Of a DNA stretch of 61,570 bases, positions 37,121-45,970 are shown in pieces. Within the stretch, counting starts at the first letter, position 1, and the number at the start of each line of letters is the position of its first letter. The notes under the pieces are model-generated. The model made no database searches. It was not told where the DNA came from and saw only the letters and a list, made by a program, of their open reading frames with translations. A program made the translations under genes and the position numbers. This stretch comes from Candidatus Propionivibrio dominans (GTDB taxonomy: Bacteria > Pseudomonadota > Gammaproteobacteria > Burkholderiales > Rhodocyclaceae): positions 1-61,570 of the forward strand of contig JADJNC010000031.1 in NCBI GenBank assembly GCA_016709335.1, given 5' to 3'.

Positions 37121-37605
37121 CCTGCGGCCACCAACTGGCGCGCGGATTCAACAGCGTCTATACGCAGCATTTTCTGCAAACGCTCAAAGAGTGCGCTGCG
37201 CCAAGCTGCTGCACTTCCCCGGCTTGTTTGACGAACGCTGCATGCGCCAAGCCGCCACCCTTTTCCAGTTCGACGACGTCGTCACCGCTCCGCTGCACGG
37301 CTTTGCCGGCGCCGACGACTACTGGCGACGCGCGTCAAGCAAACCCTGGCTAAGCGCCATCCGCTTGCCGACGCTGGTGCTCAACGCGCAGAACGATCCG
37401 TTCCTGCCCTCGCATGCACTACCGAGCAGCGATCGGGTTGCCACCGCAGTGAAACTCGACTACCCGCGCGAAGGGGGGCACGTCGGTTTTGTTAGTGGAA
37501 GCCGTCCCGGACGACTCGCCTGGCTATCGGATCGTCTCCTGCATTTCTTCCAGCAAGTGAGGTAGGGGTTTAGTTTTTGCAGACAAGCGGCGAATGCGGA
37601 ATACC
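37121..37605 (+). pseudogene. Truncated, frameshifted second copy of the yheT 3' end
   Basis: Diverged duplicate of 2059-2543. It starts abruptly at CCTGCGGCCACC (37121), so it lacks the first ~175 codons including the nucleophile Ser. It loses one base near 37198 (KECAAP in place of KQGAAAKLL). After that it stays open to TAG 37563-37565 with NAQNDPF and REGGHVGFVSG intact. Homology continues about 36 bp past the stop (ACAAGCGGCGAATGCGGAAT). In both copies a leftward PEP-CTERM gene follows, so the duplication probably included that neighbourhood. Confidence 0.85.
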
Positions 37606-37640
37606 GGATTTCCTGACCGGATGGAAAATTCTGGCCGAAA

Positions 37641-37667
37641 AAAAGGCTTGCTGAACGCAAGCCTTTT
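37641..37667. terminator. Bidirectional Rho-independent terminator
   Basis: AAAAGGCTTGC and GCAAGCCTTTT form a perfect 11-pair stem around a TGAAC loop, with T-runs on either reading. It would end the leftward PEP-CTERM gene and any transcript from the yheT remnant. Confidence 0.85.
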
Positions 37668-37690
37668 TGATCAACGCCGGTATCACAGAA

Positions 37691-38257
37691 TCAGGCGGCG
37701 TTCGCCTTGCTCCGGCGACGTGCTATGGCACCCATGATGCCAAGCCCAGCCAGGAACAGCGCATAACTTTCGGGCTCGGGGACTGCCGTCACGGAGATGG
37801 CGCCACTGTACAAACCACCTAACTGTCCGGTTCCAACGCCTCCTACTACGAGATAATAAGGTCCGGCCGGAAGTGTGGACTGTGAAAAACTCAATGCTTT
37901 GGGGTCGGGGGCGGGGGGGGAAGTGACTACATTGATTGTAACATCGTCGTTACCGGGGATCCCGTCAGGACCGTATGAAAGAAGCGCGAGCGTATTAAAG
38001 GTGGAACTGAAAAATGGACTGATGTCAAAGGCAATAACGCTATAGCCGGAACCAGCATTCGTCGGAAGCGTAAATAAGAAAACATCAGTGAAAGTGACAA
38101 ATGGTGCAGAGTCTGGATTTAGAACATAGCCGCTAAAAGGTTTCGGCACCCCAGCACTTATAGCGCCAAGGTCAGTTACGGCCGCATTAGCGCCAATGGC
38201 AGCACCGGACAACAGCGCCAGCGCAATGGCCTTTTTGGTGAAAGATTTGATTTTCAT
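37691..38257 (-). CDS. FxDxF-type PEP-CTERM protein
   Basis: A 188-residue exported protein with a signal peptide ending at GANA-A (residue ~25) and the family signature FTDVF. The sorting signal VPEPESYALFLAGLGIMGAIARRRSK consists of the PEP motif, a hydrophobic helix and a basic end. It is a likely substrate of the exosortase B encoded at 52532 and would end up in the matrix or on the surface, probably modified. GGAGGAA precedes the ATG. A TTGACA promoter abutting the palindromic box lies 84 bp upstream. It is intact, unlike the CCXG paralogue-by-context at 2600. Confidence 0.88.
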   Translation of the reverse strand: MKIKSFTKKAIALALLSGAAIGANAAVTDLGAISAGVPKPFSGYVLNPDSAPFVTFTDVFLFTLPTNAGSGYSVIAFDISPFFSSTFNTLALLSYGPDGIPGNDDVTINVVTSPPAPDPKALSFSQSTLPAGPYYLVVGGVGTGQLGGLYSGAISVTAVPEPESYALFLAGLGIMGAIARRRSKANAA

Positions 38258-38313
38258 GAGTATTCCTCCAACAATAAATCAAAAAAACATTGAAGATTCA
38301 ATGTCGTGGTCTA

Positions 38314-38360
38314 ATTCTGTTTTCTTTTCAGCGATGTGTCAATAGTCCATTTGGACTAAT
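38314..38360 (-). promoter_or_regulatory. Operator and promoter of the FxDxF PEP-CTERM gene
   Basis: In the gene's direction the sequence reads ATTAGTCC-AAAT-GGACTATT (38360-38341), then TTGACA (38342-38337) overlapping its edge, 17 bases, then CAGAAT (38319-38314). A perfect -35 touching a palindrome is the layout of a regulated sigma70 promoter. The other ~590 bp to 38953 is gene-free apart from the short tandem repeat at 38622. Confidence 0.6.
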
Positions 38361-38621
38361 GACACTACTCAGACAGAGCAGAAAACGAATTCGAAACTAA
38401 AAGGTTGGCATGGCTTCGCGCTTTCAAACAACACAATTGACACGAATTTAGCTTGGAATGCGCTCCAACCTCCATTATTTCCCTCAGCAATAACCATACC
38501 ATTCTTTTGATTAATTTTGTAGTGCATTGATCTTAATCATTAAACCTTTAATTACCCGGTTGTCACCTCAGCTTTGCATAGGCCGAGTGTAAAAAATCCC
38601 GACAGGAGTCTTGTCAGCTAC

Positions 38622-38679
38622 GGCACCGAAAGGGCGCACCAAGTCACGCTAAGGCACCGAAAGGGGGCACCAAGTCGCG
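38622..38679. repeat. Two 27-bp direct repeats
   Basis: GGCACCGAAAGGG followed by CGCACCAAGTC (38622-38648) recurs with small changes at 38653-38679, period 31 bp. The function is unknown; it lies in the untranslated stretch between the PEP-CTERM gene and the EAL-HDOD pair. Confidence 0.6.
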
Positions 38680-38953
38680 ATTCCAATCCATGTTCTCACA
38701 AAATCATGTCATCGCTCGCTACTCGGAGAAACAGTGTGACGGGGACTCACGTTAGTCTGAGCCAGGGCCATGGGAACACCCTGCGGGCAAACCCGAACTA
38801 CGGACGCCGAGCCGGATACGCTCCTTTACGCGAATGACTCCCTGGGCCTGCGCTCGTCTCCGATTTCCTCAATGATCGTCCGCAGGTGGTTAAACGTTCA
38901 CTCTTTGCTCGTGCTACGATTTGCTATCAACGCCAAGGCCGCACCGATAAATC

Positions 38954-40237
38954 ATGCCCGAAACCCAATGTTCGCAGATATTTCTTGGTCGACAGCCGAT
39001 TCTCGGGCGCGAGCAGAACTTGTTCGCCTACAAACTGCTTTTCCGCGATGGCCTCGCCAGTGGCAAGCACACCGGTTTACCCGACCCGACCCAGGCCACG
39101 GCGACAGTCATCGCCAATGCCTTTACCGAACTGGCCACCAGTGACGCGCTCGGCCCCTATCGCGGCTTCATCAAGGTCGACCACGAACTCCTGTTCAGCG
39201 ACCTGATCGAAGTTCTGCCGCCGCAACGGGTGGGTCTTGAAATCAGCGAAAGCTCCATTCCCACGGAAGAAGTCGTCGCGCGTTGTCGGCAACTTCACGA
39301 CAAGGGCTTCATCATGGCCATTGACGACAGGGTTCAGATCGATGCGGCTTATCGCCCACTGCTGGAATGGGCCGACATCATCAAGCTCGACATCATTAAA
39401 CGGGATGGCGAACGGCTACGCGAACTCGTTGCCCAACTCAAGCTTTTTGGCAAACAACTGCTCGCCGAAAAGGTTGAAACCGTCGAGCAGTTTTCCCTGT
39501 GCCGAAGTCTAGGCTTCGACCTGTTTCAGGGCTATTACTTCGCCAGGCCGACCCTCCTCGTCGGCAAAAAGCTCAACCCCTCGCAACTAGCGCTCATTCG
39601 CCTGCTCGGACTGGTGCTCGAAGACGCCGATACCGGCGAGTTGGAAAACGCCTTCAAGCTCGAACCGGGGCTGACCGTCAACCTGCTGCGTCTGACCAAT
39701 TCAGTAAGCTGTGGCCTGGCGACGAAAATCACCTCGCTGCGGCACGCCATCACCATTCTCGGCCGCCGGCAGTTACAGCGCTGGCTGCAACTCCTGATCT
39801 ATGCCCACCCGACGGGCACGGCGCAGGACATCAATCCCTTGCTGCAATTGGCCGCCACCCGTGGGCGGCTGATGGAACTGCTGGCCGAGCGTCTGCACGC
39901 CAAAAACCGCGAGTTCGCCGATCACGCCTTCATGGTCGGCATCCTCTCGCTGATGCCCGTCCTGCTCGGCGTGGCGATGGAGGAGATCCTCACGCAGTTG
40001 CCCGTTGCCCTGCGCGTCAAACAGGCGTTGACCGGGCAAGGCGAGCACAGCGGCCAGCTCGGACACGTACTGCAGCTCGTTGCCGCCAGCGAACAGACCG
40101 ACCCGCTCGCGCTGGAAGAAGCACTGCACCACGTTCCCGGTATCAATGCCGATTGTCTTGGAACCAGTCTGGCGCAGGCCCTGTCCTGGGCCAACGGGCT
40201 GGGACAAGTTCAGGGCTCGAGCGCCCCCGGCGTTTAA
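38954..40237 (+). CDS. EAL-HDOD domain signalling protein (1)
   Basis: A 427-residue protein with an N-terminal EAL-like domain (1-~205) and C-terminal HDOD domain (~210-400). The EAL motif itself is replaced (FAYKLLFRDG), though LEISES, IKLDIIKRD and AEKVET positions remain recognisable, so cyclic-di-GMP hydrolysis is doubtful and binding or a purely regulatory role is more likely. HDOD markers are FKLEPGLTVNLLRLTNSVSC and SLRHAITILGRRQLQRWLQ. It is followed after 24 bp by a paralogue, the product of tandem duplication. Confidence 0.85.
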   Translation: MPETQCSQIFLGRQPILGREQNLFAYKLLFRDGLASGKHTGLPDPTQATATVIANAFTELATSDALGPYRGFIKVDHELLFSDLIEVLPPQRVGLEISESSIPTEEVVARCRQLHDKGFIMAIDDRVQIDAAYRPLLEWADIIKLDIIKRDGERLRELVAQLKLFGKQLLAEKVETVEQFSLCRSLGFDLFQGYYFARPTLLVGKKLNPSQLALIRLLGLVLEDADTGELENAFKLEPGLTVNLLRLTNSVSCGLATKITSLRHAITILGRRQLQRWLQLLIYAHPTGTAQDINPLLQLAATRGRLMELLAERLHAKNREFADHAFMVGILSLMPVLLGVAMEEILTQLPVALRVKQALTGQGEHSGQLGHVLQLVAASEQTDPLALEEALHHVPGINADCLGTSLAQALSWANGLGQVQGSSAPGV

Positions 40238-40261
40238 CGGCCTGCATTTTCATTCTTCCCC

Positions 40262-41509
40262 ATGAGTGACTCAGCCATCTACGAAGCTCTTCTCAGCCGC
40301 CAGCCGGTACTCGACCTGCAACAGGAACTCGTCGGTTACGAACTGACGCTCCTGCCTCCAGTCGCCCCTATCGCAGGCATGCATGACAGTTCGCGTGCAG
40401 CAACGCTTGTTTGCGCCGTTTACGCCGAACTCGGCATCCGCAGCGCACTGGGTCGCAGCAAGGCCTTCCTGCGCGTCGATCTGGATTTTTTTCATGGCGA
40501 TGCCATTGAGGCGTTGCCAGCAGACGCCGTTGTGCTCGAACTCATTCTCGATGCCGCGCCTGACGAGCGCACCCTGGAACGCTGTCGCGCCCTGCGTGCT
40601 CGACACTTTTCGCTGGCGCTGGGCAGCTACTCCGGTCTTGATGAACGCAGCCGGCCCGTGCTGACGCTGCTCGACGTGGTCAAGATCGACATCCGTCAAT
40701 GCGATGACGCGACGCTCAACGGACTCGCCGGGCCACTGACCCGACTGCCGCTCAAACTGCTCGCGCAGGGCGTGGATACACAGGAAGAAATGGAGCGCTG
40801 TAAGAAAATCGGCTTCCAGCTTTTTCAGGGATACTACTTCGCCCGTCCTCAAATCGTCAGCGGACGCCGTCTCTCGCCCTCACAGGCCAGCCTGATACAA
40901 CTAATCAACCTGGCCGGCCGCGATTCGGACACGGCCAGGATCGAAGACGCTTTCAAGCACGAGCCGGCGCTCGCTGTAAACCTGCTGCGCATTGTCAATT
41001 CGGTCGGCTACGGCCTGACCCGGCGCATCGGCTCGCTGCGTCACGCCATCACCCTGCTCGGCAGGCGCCAGTTGCAACGCTGGCTCCAGTTGCTGCTGAT
41101 GGCGCCACCGGGCAAAACTCCCGATGTCAGCCGTTCCCCCCTGCTCCAGGTCGCCGTACTGCGTGGGCGCATGATGGAAATGCTGATCGAATACAGCCGT
41201 CCGCGGGATCACATACTGGCCGATCAGGCCTTCATCACCGGAATCATGTCGATGATGCCGGCGGCTCTTGGCCTGCCGATGAACGAGATATTCGAGCAAA
41301 TCTCACTCGAACCCGAGGTCATGGAAGCGCTGACAGCGCATGCAGGAGATCTGGGGAAAACCTTTGCCCTGCTCGAATGCTTCGATGCCGATGATAGTCC
41401 GGGCTGCGACCTGCTGCTCGCTCAACTTCACGCGAGCGGACTTGATCGGGGCAAGCTCAACGCCTGCCTGACCGAGTCTTTACGCTGGGTCAACGGCAGC
41501 AGCGAATAG
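40262..41509 (+). CDS. EAL-HDOD domain signalling protein (2)
   Basis: A 415-residue paralogue of the preceding protein with the same order of domains. Its EAL half is even more degenerate (LVGYELTLLPP, LELILDA, VKIDIRQCD, LAQGVDT), with most metal-binding acids lost. The HDOD half is well kept (FKHEPALAVNLLRIVNSVGY, SLRHAITLLGRRQLQRWLQ). Such proteins act as signalling adaptors controlling biofilm or motility. Sitting directly before the eps locus, this pair may tune polysaccharide synthesis. Confidence 0.85.
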   Translation: MSDSAIYEALLSRQPVLDLQQELVGYELTLLPPVAPIAGMHDSSRAATLVCAVYAELGIRSALGRSKAFLRVDLDFFHGDAIEALPADAVVLELILDAAPDERTLERCRALRARHFSLALGSYSGLDERSRPVLTLLDVVKIDIRQCDDATLNGLAGPLTRLPLKLLAQGVDTQEEMERCKKIGFQLFQGYYFARPQIVSGRRLSPSQASLIQLINLAGRDSDTARIEDAFKHEPALAVNLLRIVNSVGYGLTRRIGSLRHAITLLGRRQLQRWLQLLLMAPPGKTPDVSRSPLLQVAVLRGRMMEMLIEYSRPRDHILADQAFITGIMSMMPAALGLPMNEIFEQISLEPEVMEALTAHAGDLGKTFALLECFDADDSPGCDLLLAQLHASGLDRGKLNACLTESLRWVNGSSE

Positions 41510-41511
41510 CT

Positions 41512-41613
41512 GCGGGTCGGGTGAACCCGACACTTGTCCATGCTTCATCCGATGTTGTCGGGTTTTGCCCCGTAGGAAATCCCCCTGGGGGACGCTACGC
41601 TAACCTGACCTTC
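41512..41613. repeat. REP-B palindrome (GTCGGGTTA family)
   Basis: Diverged copy of the family best seen at 61421-61560: GGTCGGGTGAACCCGAC, then TGTTGTCGGGTT and GGGGGACGCTACGCTAACC. The stretch 41614-41788 that follows carries no gene and should hold the epsA promoter, but I see no clear hexamers. Confidence 0.6.
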
Positions 41614-41788
41614 AGGGAGCTGCAGAAAGCTACAGAAAGCATCAAACGCGCGCTGTAACTCAGCCTTCAGCGCCATACGTTATAATCTGCGCCTGATTGA
41701 CTGGAGCGTACCTAAATAGATCAGGCTGTCTGCGCAGCACGATCTGAATTGAACCCGCTGAGATTAAAACTGATGTTAGTCCCCGCCC

Positions 41789-42637
41789 ATGAGTTTTCCT
41801 GCATCTTTGCCAGCCGCTGACCTGAGACGCTACTTCAAGGTCATACAGGATGCGGTCGACATCCGTAAACACTATGAGCTGTTGCAATGGCTGCAAGGCG
41901 ACATCCAGAGCTACCTGCCGCACGAGATCATGATCGCCGCGTGGGGAGACTTCAATCTTGGATTGATCCGGCACGACATCGTTTCCGACCTGCCTGGCGT
42001 ACGCACTGAGCACTACAATGCCGAGCTTTTGCACCCGTTTCTGCGCGAAATGTTCGATCACTGGATCGACATTGGCAAAAAGTCGTTCAGTCTGGTTTCC
42101 GGAAAATCCGGAATCACCCTTGAAGGAAGCAGCATCAAGTGTGCTCTTGGCGGCGCCCTGAAGGATATGCGCTCATCGCTGATCCATGGCATCAGCGATG
42201 AGCGCGGTCGCCACGACTGTCTCTATGTCATGCTCAGCAGCAAGGTCACACACGACGAGTTGGCGCGCAAAGCCATGCAGAGTTTGTTACCCTACCTCGA
42301 CACCGCACTGCGACAAGTCGCCCACCTGCCGCGTCAGAACGAAAAAGCCAACCCGCAGGACGCCCCGAGCGAGGCGAGCGATGAACTCCTCAGTTCGCGC
42401 GAAATTGAAATCATGAACCAGGTGCGGCAGGGCAAAACCAACGTCGAGATAGCCCAGATACTTGACATCAGCGCCTTCACGGTGAAAAACCATCTGCAGC
42501 GGGTATTCAAGAAGCTGGGGGTATTCAATCGTACGCAGGCGGTCTCAAAGTACGAAATCACGCAAAAGCCTTCGGGAACTGAGCCATGCAATCCGCCGCC
42601 AATCTTGCCTCAATGCACAGCAAAGCCGCTCCGATAG
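41789..42637 (+). CDS. epsA: LuxR-type transcriptional regulator of the eps locus
   Basis: A 282-residue regulator of the XrtB/PEP-CTERM-associated EpsA family. A ~190-residue N-terminal domain of unknown ligand is joined to a LuxR/NarL helix-turn-helix (about 200-255: LSSREIEIMNQVRQGKTNVE, then IAQILDISAFTVKNHLQRVF). It likely controls the eps genes that follow and is the best candidate in the window to bind the ATTAGTCC-N4-GGACTATT palindromes, since LuxR-type domains recognise such dyads; that link is inference. Its 3' end overlaps epsB by 52 bases. Confidence 0.85.
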   Translation: MSFPASLPAADLRRYFKVIQDAVDIRKHYELLQWLQGDIQSYLPHEIMIAAWGDFNLGLIRHDIVSDLPGVRTEHYNAELLHPFLREMFDHWIDIGKKSFSLVSGKSGITLEGSSIKCALGGALKDMRSSLIHGISDERGRHDCLYVMLSSKVTHDELARKAMQSLLPYLDTALRQVAHLPRQNEKANPQDAPSEASDELLSSREIEIMNQVRQGKTNVEIAQILDISAFTVKNHLQRVFKKLGVFNRTQAVSKYEITQKPSGTEPCNPPPILPQCTAKPLR

Positions 42638-43992
42638 ACCGCAACAACCTGCTCGGCGCATTCGAGGTGTTTCTGGATCCCGTTGTCCTCACCCTATCGC
42701 TCTGGCTGCTGACCCTCCACTTTGAAGGCGAATTCCCGCCACCCTATCTGCTGCTCTCAGTACTGCTCTTTGCGCTCACCTTTCCCGGCACCTCCCAACT
42801 GCAGACCACGGTCTGGAACCTGATGCTGAACATTACGATCAACTGGCTGTGGGTTGCCGGGTTGCTTCTCTTCCTCGGCTTTGCCAGCCGCTACCTTAAA
42901 GTTTTCTCCAGCGAACTGCTGATCACCTGGCTGTGGGTGGCACCGCTATCCCAGTTTGGTGCCCACCTGGCCCTGCGCGTTCTGGCACCCATCTTTATAT
43001 CGATGCAAGGGCCGCCATTACGCGCCATCATTGTTGGCATGAACGAGCAAGGCATGGCACTGGCCAACCGTATCAAGGAGAATCCTTATCTGCTCGTTGA
43101 CCTGTGCGGCTTCTTCGACGACCGCAGAACAGCGCGCCTTAACGATCCGGGAAACTTCAAAATTCTCGGAAAGCTTGAGGATCTGCCGGGCTACGTCAAG
43201 CAACACTACATCCAGCGCATTTACATCTCGCTGCCGATGGCCTCCCAGCCGCGCATCCTGCAGGTACTCGACGAGCTCATGGACACCACGGCGTCGATCT
43301 ATTTCGTTCCAGACATGTTCATTACCGACCTCATCCAGGGGCGCACCGGGTCCGTCTGCGGGATGCCCGTCATATCGGTCTGCGAGTCGCCTTTTGCCGG
43401 CAGCAGCGGCCTCGTCAAACGCAGCAGCGACATTGTACTTTCGCTACTGATCCTGGCCCTGATCTCGCCGCTCCTGCTGTGCATCGCCATTGCCGTCAAG
43501 CTCACCTCGCCCGGACCGGTCATTTTCAAGCAGCGCCGCTACGGGCTCGACGGCAAGGAAATCCTGGTCTATAAATTCCGCACCATGACCGTCTGCGAGG
43601 ACGGGGGCAGCATCCGGCAAGCTCAGAAAAACGATAGCCGCTTCACCCCGCTTGGGCGCTTCCTGAGGAAGTCATCGATGGACGAACTGCCGCAGTTCGT
43701 CAATGTTTTGCAAGGGCGCATGAGCATTGTCGGCCCCCGCCCGCACGCCATCGCCCACAATGAGTTGTATCGCAAGCTGATCAAGGGCTACATGATCCGC
43801 CACAAGGTCAAGCCCGGCATCACCGGCTGGGCGCAGGTCAACGGTTTTCGAGGAGAAACCGAAACGCTCGACAAGATGCAGGGGCGCATTGACTACGACC
43901 TGGATTATCTGCGCAACTGGTCGCTGTCCCTCGATCTGCAAATCATCCTCAAGACCATCCTCGTCGTTTTCAAGGACCAGTCCGCTTACTAG
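42586..43992 (+). CDS. epsB: Undecaprenyl-phosphate glucose phosphotransferase
   Basis: A 468-residue initiating transferase of the WcaJ/EpsB type, loading the first hexose phosphate on the lipid carrier. Four N-terminal membrane helices (to ~140) precede a Rossmann-like cytosolic domain (LRAIIVGMNEQGMALANRI). A fifth helix (IVLSLLILALISPLLLCIAI) leads into the catalytic domain with SPGPVIFKQRRYG, YKFRTM, SSMDELPQFVNVL and IVGPRPHA, then PGITGWAQVNGFRGET. It is distinct from the short transferase at 28982, so two polymers can be started independently. Confidence 0.9.
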   Translation: MQSAANLASMHSKAAPIDRNNLLGAFEVFLDPVVLTLSLWLLTLHFEGEFPPPYLLLSVLLFALTFPGTSQLQTTVWNLMLNITINWLWVAGLLLFLGFASRYLKVFSSELLITWLWVAPLSQFGAHLALRVLAPIFISMQGPPLRAIIVGMNEQGMALANRIKENPYLLVDLCGFFDDRRTARLNDPGNFKILGKLEDLPGYVKQHYIQRIYISLPMASQPRILQVLDELMDTTASIYFVPDMFITDLIQGRTGSVCGMPVISVCESPFAGSSGLVKRSSDIVLSLLILALISPLLLCIAIAVKLTSPGPVIFKQRRYGLDGKEILVYKFRTMTVCEDGGSIRQAQKNDSRFTPLGRFLRKSSMDELPQFVNVLQGRMSIVGPRPHAIAHNELYRKLIKGYMIRHKVKPGITGWAQVNGFRGETETLDKMQGRIDYDLDYLRNWSLSLDLQIILKTILVVFKDQSAY

Positions 43993-44003
43993 GCCAGACA
44001 ATC

Positions 44004-44522
44004 ATGCCATATAACAGTTTTGAGACTTTTGAGCAGCTCGGTAGCGCCTCCAACTTCATCGATGACATTCTTGAACTATTCAAATCGCCGTCGCTGCTGG
44101 AAAATTTTTCCCGCGAGGAATGCAGCCTGCTCTGTTCCTATATGGAATGCTATGGCGCGCCCAGCCAGACCACCATCATGCAGGAAGGCGAGAGTGGAGA
44201 CTTCATGCTGATAATCCTCACCGGCTCGGTCAACGTCATCAAGCACTGGCAGGGCAACGAATACAAGATCGTTACGCTGGTTGGGCCGGGCGAATTCCTT
44301 GGCGAGATGTCGCTGGTTGACGGCCAGCAACGCTCGGCCACCTGCAAAACGGCCGAACCGACCGATTTTGCCGTGTTCTCGCATGAGGCGCTGAACGAAA
44401 TCCTCATCGACCACCCGCGTCTCGGCAACAAGCTGCTGCTGTTGCTGCTACAACTGATCACCGTTCGCCTGCGCGAAGCCACCGTCCGCATGCTGCCAAC
44501 CATCATCAGCACGCTGGTCTGA
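44004..44522 (+). CDS. Cyclic-nucleotide-binding domain protein
   Basis: A 172-residue protein made of a single cNMP-binding domain with no DNA-binding helix-turn-helix. The phosphate-binding cassette reads PGEFLGEMSLVDGQQRSATC, where FLGEMSL and RSA are the residues that hold the nucleotide, and QEGESGDFMLIILTGSV is the core beta roll. It lies 11 bp after epsB and 8 bp before epsL, so it belongs to the operon. It may pass a cAMP or c-di-GMP signal to the eps machinery through protein contacts. Confidence 0.82.
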   Translation: MPYNSFETFEQLGSASNFIDDILELFKSPSLLENFSREECSLLCSYMECYGAPSQTTIMQEGESGDFMLIILTGSVNVIKHWQGNEYKIVTLVGPGEFLGEMSLVDGQQRSATCKTAEPTDFAVFSHEALNEILIDHPRLGNKLLLLLLQLITVRLREATVRMLPTIISTLV

Positions 44523-44530
44523 GCGCAGCC

Positions 44531-45763
44531 ATGAACCGTGTTAAACCCTGCTGCCTCTGGCGCCCACGACGTGCCGCACTGCTTGCATTGGCCGGGTTGC
44601 TCTGCGCGAGCGTAGCGCGTGCCGACAATCTCGACTCCTGGAACATCTTTGTCGGCACCAACGTAACGTACTACAGCAACCTCTTCCTGCTGCCCGCCTC
44701 GGCAGACGCCCGGCTCCTGATCGGCACCTCCGACAAATCGGACATCCTCACCGCCACCACCTTGGGCCTCAAGGTCAGCAAGCCTTACTCGATGCAACGC
44801 TTCGAACTCGACCTGAACATCATCGATTACCGCTACAGGAACTTTGACTACCTCAATTTCACCGCGCCGAACTACACCGCCGCCTGGCGCTGGAGCCTTA
44901 CACCCTACCTGACGGGTAACCTCACCAGCAGCTACCAGGAATCGATGAACAACTTTTACGACACGCGAAACTTCAGAAGGCAAAACCTGCGCACTGTTGA
45001 AAACCAGCGCTTCGATGCTGACCTCAATCTCGGCGCCGGCTGGCACCTGCTCGGCGGCGTGACCCAGGACGTCAGCAAGAACAGCGAGATCTTCGTTGCC
45101 GAAGGCGATACCACCATCAACTCGCTCGAAGCCGGCGGCCGCTATGTTTTCACCTCCGGAACCACCCTCAAATACATCAACCGCACCGGGCGGGGCGTCT
45201 ACGACAACCGACCGGTCCCGATACCCGTCGTCCTGCTCGACAACCAATTCGATCAAACGATCAACGAACTGAGCCTCAAGTGGCCGATCACCGACAAAAC
45301 CAGTCTCGACGCCCGCATCGGTTGGCTTGATCGCAGCCACGACACTTACACCGAACGCGACTTCAGCGGCACCATCGGGGCGCTCAGCGTCAACTGGAAC
45401 ATCACCGACAAGACCCTGATTCGCGGTGGCTGGACGCGCCAGCTCTCGGCCTACGAGACGCTCTACAGCAGCTACACTGCAACTGACAACTTCTATGTCA
45501 ACCCTGTCTGGCAGATGAGCGCCAAAACCGCATTGCGGTTTCGTTACGACTACGCCACCATCGACTACAAGGGCGCCATCGCGCCCACCTCCCTCAACGG
45601 CCGCAACGACACGCTGAATACCGCCCTGCTCGCCGTCGACTGGCAACCCCTGAATGCCCTCTCGCTCTCCGCCACAGTGACCGACAGCCGACGCACCTCC
45701 AGCGCGCCGGACAGCGACTACAAAAACGCCACCGCCGGCATCAACGTCCAGTTCAGTTTTTGA
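44531..45763 (+). CDS. epsL: Outer-membrane beta-barrel protein EpsL
   Basis: A 410-residue exported protein of the XrtB/PEP-CTERM-associated EpsL family. The signal peptide ends near SVARA-DN. The rest is alternating hydrophobic/polar strands (FVGTNVTYYSNLFLLPA, RYRNFDYLNFTAPNYTAAWR, ALRFRYDYATIDYKG) ending with Phe (NVQFSF), the usual barrel C-terminus. It probably forms part of the export route or a surface anchor. A long frame on the opposite strand (44150-45646) is its shadow. Confidence 0.85.
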   Translation: MNRVKPCCLWRPRRAALLALAGLLCASVARADNLDSWNIFVGTNVTYYSNLFLLPASADARLLIGTSDKSDILTATTLGLKVSKPYSMQRFELDLNIIDYRYRNFDYLNFTAPNYTAAWRWSLTPYLTGNLTSSYQESMNNFYDTRNFRRQNLRTVENQRFDADLNLGAGWHLLGGVTQDVSKNSEIFVAEGDTTINSLEAGGRYVFTSGTTLKYINRTGRGVYDNRPVPIPVVLLDNQFDQTINELSLKWPITDKTSLDARIGWLDRSHDTYTERDFSGTIGALSVNWNITDKTLIRGGWTRQLSAYETLYSSYTATDNFYVNPVWQMSAKTALRFRYDYATIDYKGAIAPTSLNGRNDTLNTALLAVDWQPLNALSLSATVTDSRRTSSAPDSDYKNATAGINVQFSF

Positions 45764-45782
45764 GTATCAATTCGTAATACTT

Positions 45783-45873
45783 AGGTCGGGTTAGTATTCG
45801 TAGGTCGGGTTAGCGCAGCGTCCCCCATGGCCCGAGGCCACTCGGGAGGATTTGCTTCGCGGCATAATCCGAC
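45783..45873. repeat. REP-B palindrome
   Basis: GGTCGGGTTAGCGCAGCGTC, then a CCCGAGGCC..GGGAGGATTTGC core, then GCGGCATAATCCGAC. Same family as 54461, 56455 and 61421. It lies in the gap between epsL and epsD. Confidence 0.75.
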
Positions 45874-45950
45874 GCAAAGGCCGAAAAATTCGCAGATCGG
45901 CTCAGAACAGCGGCCAAAAAACAAACACATAACAAAATCATGACAGCCTG

Positions 45951-45970
45951 ATTAGCCCGAATGGACTATT
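45951..45970 (+). promoter_or_regulatory. Palindromic operator ahead of epsD
   Basis: ATTAGCCC-GAAT-GGACTATT, in the same orientation relative to its downstream gene as the boxes at 3363 and 38341. It is 246 bp before the epsD ATG (46216). No perfect -35 follows here. With the 450-bp gap after epsL, it suggests epsD-G form a separately regulated transcript. Confidence 0.55.

Noticed and set aside
44150..45646. Long leftward open frame of 498 codons
   Set aside because: It lies antisense to epsL and the cNMP-binding gene, both with clear families, signal peptide or motif evidence. The frame is Val/Gly/Ala-rich with no recognisable domain; it is a GC-driven shadow.
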